In this document: positions 1 to 8,628 of the stretch, in pieces
Layout: every line of letters begins with the position of its first letter
Position numbering within the stretch: position 1 is the first letter of the stretch
Source of the DNA: Microbacterium sp. 1S1
Lineage (GTDB): Bacteria; Actinomycetota; Actinomycetes; Actinomycetales; Microbacteriaceae
Reading direction: 5' to 3'
NCBI RefSeq assembly: GCF_008271365.1
Contig: NZ_CP043430.1
Span: 1,860,001-1,924,000, forward strand
DNA length: 64,000 nucleotides
Program-made: the position numbers and the translations under genes
The notes under the pieces: generated by a model
Databases searched by the model: none
What the model saw: the letters and a program-made list of their open reading frames with translations, nothing else
Told to the model about the DNA's origin: nothing

Positions 1-449
1 TGGGGTACGTGCCCCCGACGCAGTCCGTCGAGGGCTGGCTGCGCTCGATCACCCTCCCGGCGATCTCCCTCGCCCTGGGCGGCATCGTCGCCGTGTCGGA
101 ACAGCTGCGCAACGCGGTGATCGCCCAGAGCCGCCAGGACTGGGTGCGTACCCTCCGCAGCCGCGGGCTGTCCGCCGCCCGCGTGAACCTCCACATCCTC
201 CGCAATGCGTCGCCCGCCGCGCTCACCGTCATCGCCCTGATGTTCGTGGGCCTGCTCTCCGGTGCGATCGTGGTGGAGCAGATCTTCAGCCTCCCCGGCC
301 TGGGGCAGCTCACGAACCAGTCGTCGCAGAACGGCGACATCCCGATGCTGCTCGGGATCACCGTCGTCTCCATCGTCTTCGTCGTCCTTATCAACCTCCT
401 GCTCGACCTCGTGCTGGGCTGGATCAATCCGAAGGTGCGCGTCGCATGA
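1..449 (+). CDS. Peptide/nickel-type ABC transporter permease (DppB/OppB-like), C-terminal part
   Basis: This is the last ~147 residues of an inner-membrane permease of an oligopeptide/dipeptide/nickel importer; the start lies upstream of the window. The fragment contains the cytoplasmic coupling (EAA) loop around DWVRTLRSRGLSAARV, where the ATPase docks, followed by a hydrophobic helix (LTVIALMFVGLLSGAIVV) and a last membrane segment near the C-terminus ending in NPKVRVA. The stop overlaps the start of the next gene by 4 nt (ATGA), so both belong to one operon. The family is clear; the substrate cannot be told from this fragment. Confidence 0.9.
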   Translation, partial: GYVPPTQSVEGWLRSITLPAISLALGGIVAVSEQLRNAVIAQSRQDWVRTLRSRGLSAARVNLHILRNASPAALTVIALMFVGLLSGAIVVEQIFSLPGLGQLTNQSSQNGDIPMLLGITVVSIVFVVLINLLLDLVLGWINPKVRVA

Positions 450-2242
450 CCACGACAGACATCCGCGTCGCCTTCGACCGGGCCGCCCAGAAGCGCCGGT
501 CGAGTCTGTTCCGACGCTTCCTCCGTCACCCCGGCGGCTACCTCCCCCTCGCGATCTTCGTCCTCATCGTGCTCGTCGGGGTGTTCGCACCGCTTCTCGC
601 CCCGATGGATCCGAACCTCGTCGACCTCGCGGCGGCGAAGGCCCCGCCGTCTCCGGAGCACCTCCTCGGCGGCGATTCCACCGGGCGCGACATCCTCAGC
701 CGCCTCATCTACGGCACCAGGACGACGCTGTGGGGTGCCCTCGTCACGATCGTCACCGCACTCGTCATCGGAGTGCCGTCCGGCGTCGCCGCAGGCTACT
801 TCGGCGGGGCGTTCGACCGTGTCGCCACCTGGATCAGCGACGCGCTCCAGTCGATCCCCGGGATGATCATCCTCCTCGTGGTCGCCGCCGGCAGCCGCAA
901 CAACTTCGAGCTCCTGATGGTCACGGTCGGTGTGTTCATGGTCCCGGGCTACTTCCGCATCGCGCGGTCGCAGACCCTCGCCGTCCGCGAGGAGCCCTAC
1001 ATCGATGCGGCCCGCGTCTCCGGCCTCTCGGACGCGCGGATCATCTTCCGCCACGTCATCCCGGCGGTGTACCCGCCGGTCATCATCCAGACGGCGCTCA
1101 CGGCCGGCATCGCGATGGGCATGCAGGCCGGACTCCAGTTCCTCGGCATCGGCGACTCGAACGTGCCGAGCTGGGGGGCGATGATGCTCGAGGGCTTCCG
1201 GCTCATGCTCACCTATCCGCTCATGCTCCTGTGGCCCTCCGCGGCCCTCGGGCTCACGATCGCCGTGCTCGCGATCATGGGCTCCACGCTCGCCGAGCTG
1301 GTCCAGGTGCGCACGCCCCGTGCCGCGCGGCGACGTCGGCGGGGCGTGCTCGAGGCGGCCGACGAGGCCGAAACCTCCGCCGCCACCGGCTCCGTCCGTC
1401 ATGACGCCCCGGCGTCCGCCCTCCGGGTGGAGAACCTGCGTGTCGCTCACGCGACTCCGAACGGCGAGACGGAGGTCGTGCACGGCGTGACCCTGGACGT
1501 CGCGCCCGGGGAGGTCGTCGGGATCGTCGGCGAGTCCGGATCGGGGAAGTCCCAGACCGTCTTCTCGGTACTCGACCTGCTGCCCGCGACCGGACGGGCC
1601 ACCGCTGACGCGATCTGGGTCGGCGGCGCGGAGGTGACCCACGCGACGCGGAGGGAGCGCCAGGCGCTGCTCGGCCGCACGATCGGCTACGTGCCGCAGG
1701 AGCCGATGAGCAATCTCGATCCCTCGTACACGATCGGGCATCAGCTCATCGAACCGCTGCGCCGGACGCACGGGCTCGGGAAGGACGCGGCCCGGCAGCG
1801 GGCACGCGACGTGCTCCTCCGGGTCGGGTTGTCCGACCCCGAGCGGGTCATGCGCAGCTACCCGCATCAGGTGTCCGGTGGCATGGCGCAGCGCGTGCTC
1901 ATCGCCGGCGCGATCGCCGGGCGTCCGTCGCTCCTCGTCGCGGATGAGCCGACGACCGCCCTCGACGTCACCGTTCAGGCCGAGGTGTTGGAACTGCTGC
2001 GCGAGTTGCAGGCCGAGTACGGGATGGCGCTGCTCATCGTGACGCACAACTTCGGCGTCGTCGCCGACATCTGCGACCGCGTGATCGTGATGCGCGGAGG
2101 CGACATCGTCGAGTCGGGCGCCGTGGACGACCTGTTCACCGCGCCGACCCAGGAGTACACGCGGGAACTCATCGCCGCCTCGCTCGACGGGGCCGAAGGG
2201 CGGGCCGCACTCGACAGCCACCGGACGGAGGTCCCCGCGTGA
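446..2242 (+). CDS. ABC transporter permease fused to ATP-binding protein (DppC-DppD fusion)
   Basis: This 598-aa protein joins two subunits that are usually separate. Residues ~1-290 form a DppC/OppC-like permease: an N-terminal helix (YLPLAIFVLIVLVGVFAPLL), then a membrane domain with the EAA loop EEPYIDAARVSGLSDARI. After an Arg-rich, then acidic linker (~290-325), residues ~325-598 form a DppD-like ATPase with Walker A GESGSGKS (~360), signature VSGGMAQR (~477), Walker B LLVADEPTTALD and switch His in IVTHNFG. It overlaps the upstream permease (ATGA) and the downstream ATPase gene (GTGA, 4 nt). Known family role: peptide, nickel or similar solute uptake. The fusion fixes permease:ATPase stoichiometry. 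Confidence 0.95.
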   Translation: MTTTDIRVAFDRAAQKRRSSLFRRFLRHPGGYLPLAIFVLIVLVGVFAPLLAPMDPNLVDLAAAKAPPSPEHLLGGDSTGRDILSRLIYGTRTTLWGALVTIVTALVIGVPSGVAAGYFGGAFDRVATWISDALQSIPGMIILLVVAAGSRNNFELLMVTVGVFMVPGYFRIARSQTLAVREEPYIDAARVSGLSDARIIFRHVIPAVYPPVIIQTALTAGIAMGMQAGLQFLGIGDSNVPSWGAMMLEGFRLMLTYPLMLLWPSAALGLTIAVLAIMGSTLAELVQVRTPRAARRRRRGVLEAADEAETSAATGSVRHDAPASALRVENLRVAHATPNGETEVVHGVTLDVAPGEVVGIVGESGSGKSQTVFSVLDLLPATGRATADAIWVGGAEVTHATRRERQALLGRTIGYVPQEPMSNLDPSYTIGHQLIEPLRRTHGLGKDAARQRARDVLLRVGLSDPERVMRSYPHQVSGGMAQRVLIAGAIAGRPSLLVADEPTTALDVTVQAEVLELLRELQAEYGMALLIVTHNFGVVADICDRVIVMRGGDIVESGAVDDLFTAPTQEYTRELIAASLDGAEGRAALDSHRTEVPA

Positions 2243-3084
2243 ACGCCTCGGCGAACCCCCTGCTCCAGGTCGACGATCTCGTGGTCGAATACGGTCGTGG
2301 CCGGCACGCCTTCCGCGCGCTGCACGGCGTCTCCCTCGACATCGCCCCCGGGGAGTGCCTCGGTCTCGTCGGCGAGTCCGGGTCCGGCAAGTCGACGCTC
2401 GGCAAGGCCATCCTCGGCCTCGCCCCGGTGACCGCCGGGCGCATCCGCTTCGACGGCCGCGACATCGGCCGCCTCGGTGGTCGCGCGCGACGGGCGCTTG
2501 CCGACGATGTGCAGGTCGTGTTCCAGGATCCGTACGGCTCCCTCAACCCGGCCCTGACCATCGGCGACATCCTCGCCGAACCGCTGCTGACGACGGGGAT
2601 CGGAGCGAAGGCCGCGGAGAAGCGCGTGCGCGAGATGCTCGATCGCGTGCGGCTGCCGGGGACGAGCATGGACCGGTACCCGAGCGAGTTCTCGGGCGGG
2701 CAGCGGCAGCGCATCGCGATCGCCCGTGCCCTGGTCCGCGGTCCCCGGCTGATCGTGTGCGACGAGCCCGTCAGCGCGCTCGACCTCACGACGCAGGCGA
2801 CCGTCCTCGACCTCTTCATCGAGTTGCAGCGCGACACCGGCGTCGCCTACCTGTTCGTCTCGCACGACCTCGGCGTCGTCCGGCGGGTCTGCCACCGGGT
2901 CGCCGTGATGTACCGGGGCGAGATCGTCGAGATCGGCGACGGCGAGCAGGTCACGCGCGCGCCGCGTCACCCGTACGCCGAGCGCCTCCGGTTGGCGTCG
3001 CCGGTCGCCGACCCCGTGGCCCAACGGGAGCGCCGTGCCCAGTGGCTGGCTCTGCGGGAGGTGCCCGATGCGGCGGTACGGTAG
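2239..3084 (+). CDS. Oligopeptide ABC transporter ATP-binding protein (DppF/OppF-like)
   Basis: A 281-aa ATPase that forms the second nucleotide-binding subunit of the importer. Walker A is GESGSGKST (~residue 45), the signature is FSGGQRQRIAIARAL, Walker B is LIVCDEPVSALD and the switch His lies in FVSHDLGVV. It starts with GTG overlapping the fusion gene's stop. The C-terminal extension typical of OppF, often carrying a Cys cluster, is short here. It is the last gene of the transporter operon visible in the window. The substrate is unknown; the divergent ATPases (DppD- and DppF-type) are expected to heterodimerise. Confidence 0.93.
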   Translation: MNASANPLLQVDDLVVEYGRGRHAFRALHGVSLDIAPGECLGLVGESGSGKSTLGKAILGLAPVTAGRIRFDGRDIGRLGGRARRALADDVQVVFQDPYGSLNPALTIGDILAEPLLTTGIGAKAAEKRVREMLDRVRLPGTSMDRYPSEFSGGQRQRIAIARALVRGPRLIVCDEPVSALDLTTQATVLDLFIELQRDTGVAYLFVSHDLGVVRRVCHRVAVMYRGEIVEIGDGEQVTRAPRHPYAERLRLASPVADPVAQRERRAQWLALREVPDAAVR

Positions 3085-3131
3085 CTCCAGGCCGGAACTC
3101 TCCACACCCCGGACTCGGCCGGAAGGACGCC

Positions 3132-3719
3132 ATGCCGAAGATCATCGACCACGACCAGCGGCGACGGGACATCGTCGAGGTGGCCAAGAGCATCATCCTG
3201 AAGGGTGGGTTCGAGGCGGCGACCATGCGCAGCATCGCCGCGGAGGCCGGCTTCGCGAACGGCGCGCTGAAGCACTACTTCCCCGGGAAGGAGAGCATCG
3301 TCGCGGCGACCTTCGAGACGATCCTGCAGCAGATGTCGGAGGGTGTGGAGGCCGCGGGGCAGGAGCCGGTGGCGGCAGACGACGCGCTGCGCGGCTTCCT
3401 GCAGGCGACGGTGCCCCGCGACTCGGAGCAGATCGCGGCAGGGCGGGTGCTGCTGGCCCTCTGGGAGTACGCGATGGCGAACGAGTCGCTGGCGGAGCTC
3501 TATCGGGGACACCTCGCCTCCTGGCGCTCTTCGCTCATCGCACGGATGGAGGCGGCCCGCGACGAGGGGTCGATCCGCGACCAGGACTACGGGCCGCTGG
3601 CGGACGAGTACATCTCCGCCGCGGTCGGGGCGACGGTCATCAACCTCATGTACCCGGACGGCGACCGTATCGCCGACTACGAGAACTACATCGACCGGTT
3701 CCTCGAGCGGCTGCGCTGA
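3132..3719 (+). CDS. TetR-family transcriptional regulator (BetI-like)
   Basis: A 195-aa repressor-type protein. The N-terminal HTH spans ~residues 10-55 (helix-turn-helix core MRSIAAEAGFANGALKHYF), followed by an all-helical ligand-binding domain of the BetI C-terminal type. I chose the ATG preceded by a GGAAGGA ribosome site; the open frame extends far upstream only as a shadow of the ABC gene. It lies 47 nt after the transporter operon and 34 nt before an alpha/beta hydrolase gene on the same strand. It may therefore control the importer, the downstream enzymes or both. The ligand is unknown. Confidence 0.9.
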   Translation: MPKIIDHDQRRRDIVEVAKSIILKGGFEAATMRSIAAEAGFANGALKHYFPGKESIVAATFETILQQMSEGVEAAGQEPVAADDALRGFLQATVPRDSEQIAAGRVLLALWEYAMANESLAELYRGHLASWRSSLIARMEAARDEGSIRDQDYGPLADEYISAAVGATVINLMYPDGDRIADYENYIDRFLERLR

Positions 3720-3753
3720 GGCTGAGGGGCCGGTCCCGAGAGGACGGCCCGTC

Positions 3754-4428
3754 ATGACCCTTCGCCCCGAACGACCCGTGGTCTTCCTGCACGGCCTCGC
3801 CTCGCGCGGCACGCAGGACTGGCCGGAGAACGAGTGGGCGGCGGTGCTCGGCGGTCGCCCGCGTCGCGTCCTCGATCTGCCTGCGCACGGCGACGCCCCT
3901 GCCCTCGGCGCCGTTCCGACCTCCGTGGTGCTCGACGCGCTCGCCGCCGAGATCGGTCCGGACGAGGTCGACCTCGTCGGATACTCGCTCGGTGCCCGGC
4001 TCGCGTGGGACCTCGCTCGGCACCCCCGCGTCGCGGTGCGGCGTCTCGTGCTCGGTGGCCTCAGCGCGGGGGAGCCCTTCGCGCTCGTCGATCTCGCCGC
4101 CGCACGGTCCGCGGTCACCGGCGGACCGGCTCCCGTCGATCCGCTGACCGGGATGATCGTGCACATGGCGAGCCTGCCCGGCAACCGTGCGGACGATCTG
4201 CTCGACCTCATCGAGGGGCTCGCGCGAGAGCCGTTCGCGCCCCAGGTCGCCGCGCCGGCGATGCCGGTGCTGCTCCTGGGTGGCGAGGACGACCCGATGG
4301 CCGCGGGCATCGACGAGCTCGCCGCGCGGCTGCCCGACGTCCGGGTGCGGCGTGTCCCGGGGGACCACCTCGCGGCGCTGCACACCGCCGAGTTCCGCGA
4401 CGCCGTGTGCGGTTTCCTCGCGGGCTGA
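3754..4428 (+). CDS. Alpha/beta hydrolase
   Basis: A 224-aa cytoplasmic hydrolase of the alpha/beta fold. The oxyanion strand reads VVFLHGLASRG near residue 12. The nucleophile elbow is GYSLGAR (~residues 73-79, Ser as nucleophile). The acid is probably in GGEDDP, and the catalytic His probably in PGDHLAALH near the C-terminus. It is short for the fold because the cap domain is small. It follows the TetR gene by 34 nt and precedes a methyltransferase-like gene by ~70 nt. The substrate is unknown; esters, lactones or C-C bonds are all possible. Confidence 0.85.
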   Translation: MTLRPERPVVFLHGLASRGTQDWPENEWAAVLGGRPRRVLDLPAHGDAPALGAVPTSVVLDALAAEIGPDEVDLVGYSLGARLAWDLARHPRVAVRRLVLGGLSAGEPFALVDLAAARSAVTGGPAPVDPLTGMIVHMASLPGNRADDLLDLIEGLAREPFAPQVAAPAMPVLLLGGEDDPMAAGIDELAARLPDVRVRRVPGDHLAALHTAEFRDAVCGFLAG

Positions 4429-4501
4429 TCCGGTGGCCGCCGCCCGGTCTCTTCCTGCCCTTTATTTCCAACGTTCGTCGACAAACCGAAAGGCATCTGC
4501 C

Positions 4502-5491
4502 ATGACCGACACCCCCACTCCCGACGCGGCGCGCATCGTCGACATCGCTACCGGCTACATGGCCGCGAAGCAGCTCTTCCAGGCCAGTCGCATCGGCTTG
4601 TTCGCGGCCGTCGCCGCCGGCGCCGACACCGCTGCGGCGATCGCCGAGCGCTGCGGAGTGAGCGAGCGGATCTCCCGCCTCCTCGCCGACGCCCTCGCCG
4701 CGAAGGGTCTCCTCGTCCGAACGCGGGGGCGCTACGCGCTGGCCCCCGACGCGTCGGCCTACCTCACGGGGGAGGATGCGATCATCGACCTCGCTCCCTT
4801 CCTCACGTTCCTCGACGAGATCAGCTACCCGCACTGGCTGCAGTTCGCGCACACGGTCGACACGACCGAGCCCGGCGAGCTGCAGATGGACGACGCCCGA
4901 TGGGGGACGTTCATGGCCGGTGTCATGACGTACAACCGCCTGCACGCCCAGGAGTTCGGCCGGCTCGTCGACCTCGTCGGCGCGACGAAGGCCCTGGACT
5001 TCGGAGGACTGTCGGCCGAGTTCGCCCTCGCGGTCATGGCGCGCAACCCCCAGCTGCACACGACGTTCGTCTACGCGCCGGGATTCGAGGACGGGGTGGC
5101 CCAGGCGGTCGAGGCGGCCGGCCTCGCTCACCGGGCCTCCGTCGAGGTGGGGGACACGGCGACCGCGACCCCCGAAGGCGCGTACGATGCGGTGTTCGCC
5201 AACCACGTCATCCACCGCTTCTCCGCGGAGGAGAACGCCCAGATCTTCCGCCGGCTCCGTGCGGCGGCGGTCGACGGGGCGACACTGACGGTGCTCGACT
5301 TCTTCCTCGACGACGATGAGGAGCAGCGGGCCCTGGATGCCCTGCACGCGGGGGAGTACCTCGTGATCGACGGCACGGTCGTGTACCCCGAGTCCGAGGT
5401 GCGCGGTTGGCTGTCGGACGCCGGATGGGCGGTGCGCGACACCGTCGCCCTGCCGGGGAGCCCGCGCGTGCTCCTGGCCACCGCGGTCTGA
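4502..5491 (+). CDS. O-methyltransferase-like protein with winged-helix dimerisation domain
   Basis: A 329-aa protein resembling the acetylserotonin/hydroxyindole O-methyltransferase family. The N-terminal winged-helix dimerisation domain (~10-90) includes AAIAERCGVSERISRLLADAL. A Rossmann-like domain follows (~150-329). The glycine-rich SAM loop is degenerate: the family usually has DxGGGxG, whereas here it reads DFGGLSAEFA. A loop near residue 235 (AVFANHVIHRF) matches the post-motif region of the family. The start was chosen by a GAAAGG ribosome site 6 nt before ATG. The substrate is unknown, and with the altered SAM loop the activity is not certain. Confidence 0.75.
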   Translation: MTDTPTPDAARIVDIATGYMAAKQLFQASRIGLFAAVAAGADTAAAIAERCGVSERISRLLADALAAKGLLVRTRGRYALAPDASAYLTGEDAIIDLAPFLTFLDEISYPHWLQFAHTVDTTEPGELQMDDARWGTFMAGVMTYNRLHAQEFGRLVDLVGATKALDFGGLSAEFALAVMARNPQLHTTFVYAPGFEDGVAQAVEAAGLAHRASVEVGDTATATPEGAYDAVFANHVIHRFSAEENAQIFRRLRAAAVDGATLTVLDFFLDDDEEQRALDALHAGEYLVIDGTVVYPESEVRGWLSDAGWAVRDTVALPGSPRVLLATAV

Positions 5492-5578
5492 CGGCCGCGG
5501 TTCGAGACTGGTCCGAGGGGGATCAGAGGCGGGCGGCATGCGTGAACATGCCGCCCGCCGTTTTCGTGCCGCGCGTGG

Positions 5579-6919
5579 TCAGCCGCGTGCGAACACCGTG
5601 CGGCCGTCGACGATCGTGCGCTCGACCGCGAGGTCGGCGAACGCGCGTCCCGGCGCGCAGGGGTCCTCGTCGAGGACGGTGACGTCGGCGACCTTGCCCG
5701 CCTCGAGAGTGCCTTTCCAGGCCGAGGCGCCATCCTGGACCGCGGCGTCCGCCGTCATCGCGCGGAGGAGCCGGCGCCGGATCTCGGCGTCGTCCGCACG
5801 GCCGTCCGCGGCGAGGAGGGCGAGGGACGCGTCGAGGCTCGGCCGCCAGTCCGGTGTCGCGATCGGGGCATCGCTGGTGAGGGTGGTCGTGGCGCCGGAG
5901 GAGAGCATCGCCGAGAGCGGCCAGGCTGCGGCGACGCGGGCCTCGCCCAGCTGCACGGCGGCCCAGGAGTGCGTGTGTGCGGCGATGAGCGGCTGCACGG
6001 CGAATCCGACGCCGAGGCGTTCCGCGCGACGGATCTGATCCGGGGTGGCAAGGTCGCCGTGCACGATGTAGTGGGGCCCGCGCGGGGTCGTCTCGCCCGA
6101 CTGTTCCAGTGCAATGAGGAACTCGTCGATCGAGCGGTCGCCGGTGGCATGTACCGCGATCTGGAGGCCCCGACCGCCGGCCAGGGCGATCATCTGCCGG
6201 AAGGCGCTGAGGGGATCGGCGTCGCCGCGCGTGAGGAGGTGCCCGGTCGTCCCGTCCGGGTAGGGGTCAGACGTCCAGGCGGTGGCCATCGGAGGGATCC
6301 CGTCGGCGAAGATCTTCACGCCGGGGATCGCGAGCCAGCGGGGGTCGGTCGACGGAGGCGGTACGGGGAGTCCGGCGCGGAAGTCGTCCAGGGAGCTCTC
6401 GCCGTCGATCGTCCCGAACAGTCGGAGCAGCGTGACGCGCGCGGTCTGCGCTCCCTCTCGGTGCAGCTCCGCATACGACTCGAGCATGTCGGTGCCGAAG
6501 CAGCCGGTCTCGCCGTCGTCCTCGCCCGGGCCGATCCCGGGCTCCGTGTAGCTCGTGATGCCGAGCTCCGCGAGCAGTCGCCAGGCGCGGCGCAGCGCGC
6601 TCCGTCGCTCGCCCGCGGTGGTCACGAGGCGCCCGGTCGGCTGCTCCTCCGGCGGGGTGTCCGAGAAGAAGAGGTGGTGCCAGCGGGCCCCGAGCCAGGC
6701 GGCGTGCAGGTGCGCGTCGTTGATGCCGGGGATCGCGGTGCGGCCGTCGAGCTCCAGGGTCTCCCGCGCGGACAGGGCTTCGGCGGCGGCATCGGTGGCC
6801 ACGATCACCCCGTCGCGGACGGCGATCGCGGTGGCGACGGATCCGGCCTCGTCGAAGGTGTGGATGCGGCCGCCGCGGACGAGGAGGTCGGCGTCGTCGC
6901 CGAGGAATGTGCTGCTCAT
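5579..6919 (-). CDS. Amidohydrolase family 3 protein (YtcJ-like metal-dependent hydrolase)
   Basis: A 446-aa enzyme of the metal-dependent amidohydrolase superfamily. The metal-binding HxH is in NDAHLHAAWL (~residue 64). A central DG motif is in VKIFADGIPPMA, a His in HATGDRSIDEF, another in YIVHGDLATPD, and the catalytic Asp in LTSDAPIATPDW. It is shorter than typical YtcJ proteins (~530 aa). The ATG at 6919 was preferred to upstream in-frame codons because it begins a natural N-terminus (MSSTFLGDDADLLVRGGRI); a TACACT -10-like box lies 9 nt upstream. It is transcribed opposite to both neighbours. The substrate (an N-acyl or formyl compound) is unknown. Confidence 0.85.
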   Translation of the reverse strand: MSSTFLGDDADLLVRGGRIHTFDEAGSVATAIAVRDGVIVATDAAAEALSARETLELDGRTAIPGINDAHLHAAWLGARWHHLFFSDTPPEEQPTGRLVTTAGERRSALRRAWRLLAELGITSYTEPGIGPGEDDGETGCFGTDMLESYAELHREGAQTARVTLLRLFGTIDGESSLDDFRAGLPVPPPSTDPRWLAIPGVKIFADGIPPMATAWTSDPYPDGTTGHLLTRGDADPLSAFRQMIALAGGRGLQIAVHATGDRSIDEFLIALEQSGETTPRGPHYIVHGDLATPDQIRRAERLGVGFAVQPLIAAHTHSWAAVQLGEARVAAAWPLSAMLSSGATTTLTSDAPIATPDWRPSLDASLALLAADGRADDAEIRRRLLRAMTADAAVQDGASAWKGTLEAGKVADVTVLDEDPCAPGRAFADLAVERTIVDGRTVFARG

Positions 6920-7035
6920 TATTCCACCAGTGTAGACGTAAAACGGGGAGGCCCGGCCCCTCCATGCCGGTCGATTCGGAGTGCGGTGGCGCGACTTGTA
7001 ACCTGGAGGCATCCCCCGAACACCCCGGCAACCTC

Positions 7036-7062
7036 GCGCGCGCCGGCGACCTCGGCGCGCGC
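7036..7062 (+). other. Leader hairpin upstream of the GAPDH gene
   Basis: A perfect 9-bp GC stem (GCGCGCGCC / GGCGCGCGC) with a 9-nt loop lies in the 5' leader of the glyceraldehyde-3-phosphate dehydrogenase gene, about 20 nt before its start. A candidate promoter lies upstream (TTCGGA at 6975-6980, TAACCT at 6999-7004, 18-nt spacer). The hairpin could stabilise the mRNA or modulate initiation; no known riboswitch class is recognised. Confidence 0.4.
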
Positions 7063-7082
7063 TCACACATGCAAGGACGCAG

Positions 7083-8525
7083 ATGAACGATTCCGCGGCA
7101 CACCGCGACGAATGGACGGCGAGCGAAGAGCTGGCGGAGCGGATGATCCCGCTCATCGGGGCTCTCAAGCGCGAGCGCGACGTGGTCACCTCGCTGCACG
7201 GCCACCGCCTGCTCGGGCTCTCGGCCACCGGCCTCGTCGAGGTCCACGAGCGCGTGGCACAGCTCGGGCACGAGCGGCTCGACGTCCAGGACAGCCTCGC
7301 GGTGCTCGAAGCGATCCACGCCCTGGCCCCCGGTGCCTCGTCGATCGACGTCGCTCGGCTCGTGGAGGGGCACGCGACGAGCGGCCGCCCGCTCACGGAG
7401 TACGTCGCCGAGGTCCTCGCCCCGGCCGTGGGCGCCGTCGCCGCTCCGCCGACCGACGTCGTGCTCTACGGCTTCGGGCGCATCGGCCGGCTGCTGGCCC
7501 GTATCCTCATCGCGCACACGGGAGGCGGCAGCGGACTCCGGCTCCGTGCCATCGTCGTGCGCCGCGGCTCCGAGAACGACCTCGTCAAGCGGGCATCGCT
7601 GCTGCTGCGGGACTCGGTGCACGGGCGCTTCGCGGGCTCCGTCACGGTGGACGAGGAGGCGGAGCAGATCATCGCCAACGGCACCCGCATCCAGGTCATC
7701 TACTCCGATGACCCGGCGGCCGTCGACTACACCGCGTACGGCATCGACCGCGCGATCGTCGTCGACAACACCGGCCGGTGGCGCGACGAGGCGGGACTCT
7801 CCCAGCACCTCCGCGCGAAGGGCGTGGCCCGGGTGCTGCTCACGGCCCCCGGCAAGGGCCCGCTCAAGAACATCGTGCAGGGCATCAACGACGACACGAT
7901 CACCGCCGAGGACCGCATCGTCTCCGCGGCATCCTGCACGACCAACGCCATCACCCCGGTGCTCGCCGCGATCGACGAGGCCTACGGCGTCGTGAAGGGC
8001 CACGTCGAGACCGTGCACTCGTTCACGAACGATCAGAACCTCATCGACAACTTCCACAAGGGAGACCGTCGCGGCCGCTCCGCCGTGCTGAACATGGTCA
8101 TCACCGAGACGGGGGCGGCGAAGGCCGTGGCCAAGGCCCTGCCCCAGCTCGAGGGGCGCCTCACGGGCAGTGCGATCCGCGTCCCCACGCCGGACGTCTC
8201 CCTCGCGGTGCTGCACCTCACGCTGGAGCGACCCGCCACGAAGGACCAGGTCAACGACTACCTGCGCCGGGTCTCGTTGCACTCGAAGCTCCGTCAGCAG
8301 ATCGACTACGTGGAGAGCCCGGAGGTCGTCTCCACCGACTTCGTGGGCTCCCACCGTGCGGGCATCGTCGACGGTCTGGCCACGATCGCCGACGAGGACA
8401 CCCTGATCCTCTACGTCTGGTACGACAACGAGTTCGGCTACTCGTGCCAGGTGATCCGCGTGCTGGAGACCATGGCTGGTTCCCACCCCGTCGTCCTCCC
8501 CGCCCGCCGCGAAGTCACGCTCTGA
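7083..8525 (+). CDS. gapB: Glyceraldehyde-3-phosphate dehydrogenase, long GapB/GapX-like form
   Basis: A 480-aa dehydrogenase that interconverts glyceraldehyde 3-phosphate and 1,3-bisphosphoglycerate. It is about 140 residues longer than classical GAPDH because of an N-terminal extension before the nucleotide-binding domain. The Rossmann start is VVLYGFGRIGRL (~residue 127). The catalytic Cys lies in SCTTNA (~residue 285), and the C-terminus contains WYDNEFGYS. The same length and N-terminal extension occur in the second, gluconeogenesis-associated GAPDH of Corynebacterium glutamicum, so a gluconeogenic, possibly NADP-linked role is inferred. SD AAGGAC precedes ATG. A palindromic repeat follows the stop. 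Confidence 0.9.
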   Translation: MNDSAAHRDEWTASEELAERMIPLIGALKRERDVVTSLHGHRLLGLSATGLVEVHERVAQLGHERLDVQDSLAVLEAIHALAPGASSIDVARLVEGHATSGRPLTEYVAEVLAPAVGAVAAPPTDVVLYGFGRIGRLLARILIAHTGGGSGLRLRAIVVRRGSENDLVKRASLLLRDSVHGRFAGSVTVDEEAEQIIANGTRIQVIYSDDPAAVDYTAYGIDRAIVVDNTGRWRDEAGLSQHLRAKGVARVLLTAPGKGPLKNIVQGINDDTITAEDRIVSAASCTTNAITPVLAAIDEAYGVVKGHVETVHSFTNDQNLIDNFHKGDRRGRSAVLNMVITETGAAKAVAKALPQLEGRLTGSAIRVPTPDVSLAVLHLTLERPATKDQVNDYLRRVSLHSKLRQQIDYVESPEVVSTDFVGSHRAGIVDGLATIADEDTLILYVWYDNEFGYSCQVIRVLETMAGSHPVVLPARREVTL

Positions 8526-8534
8526 CCCTTCCGT

Positions 8535-8612
8535 CGACCCACCCCCTTCCGCTCGACCCGGCCCCCTGCGTCCGCACGTAGCGGGCCGGGACGCGCGAAA
8601 GGGGGTGGGTCG
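8535..8612. repeat. Intergenic palindromic repeat, copy 1
   Basis: A long imperfect inverted repeat: arms 8535-8555 and 8592-8612 match at 19 of 21 positions (outer core CGACCCACCCCCTT / AAGGGGGTGGGTCG). An inner stem of CCCGGCC / GGCCGGG type surrounds a ~12-nt loop. A related palindrome lies after the next gene (9683-9756) and a third before mfd (24121-24195). It sits between two genes on the same strand, so it could terminate gapB transcription, but copy 3 lies between divergent genes and therefore is not only a terminator. Confidence 0.75.
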
Positions 8613-8628
8613 CGGCATGATGAGGGGC

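Noticed and set aside
4429..4501. A riboswitch or attenuator before the methyltransferase-like gene
   Set aside because: Only 73 nt, with no conserved blocks or stable hairpin.
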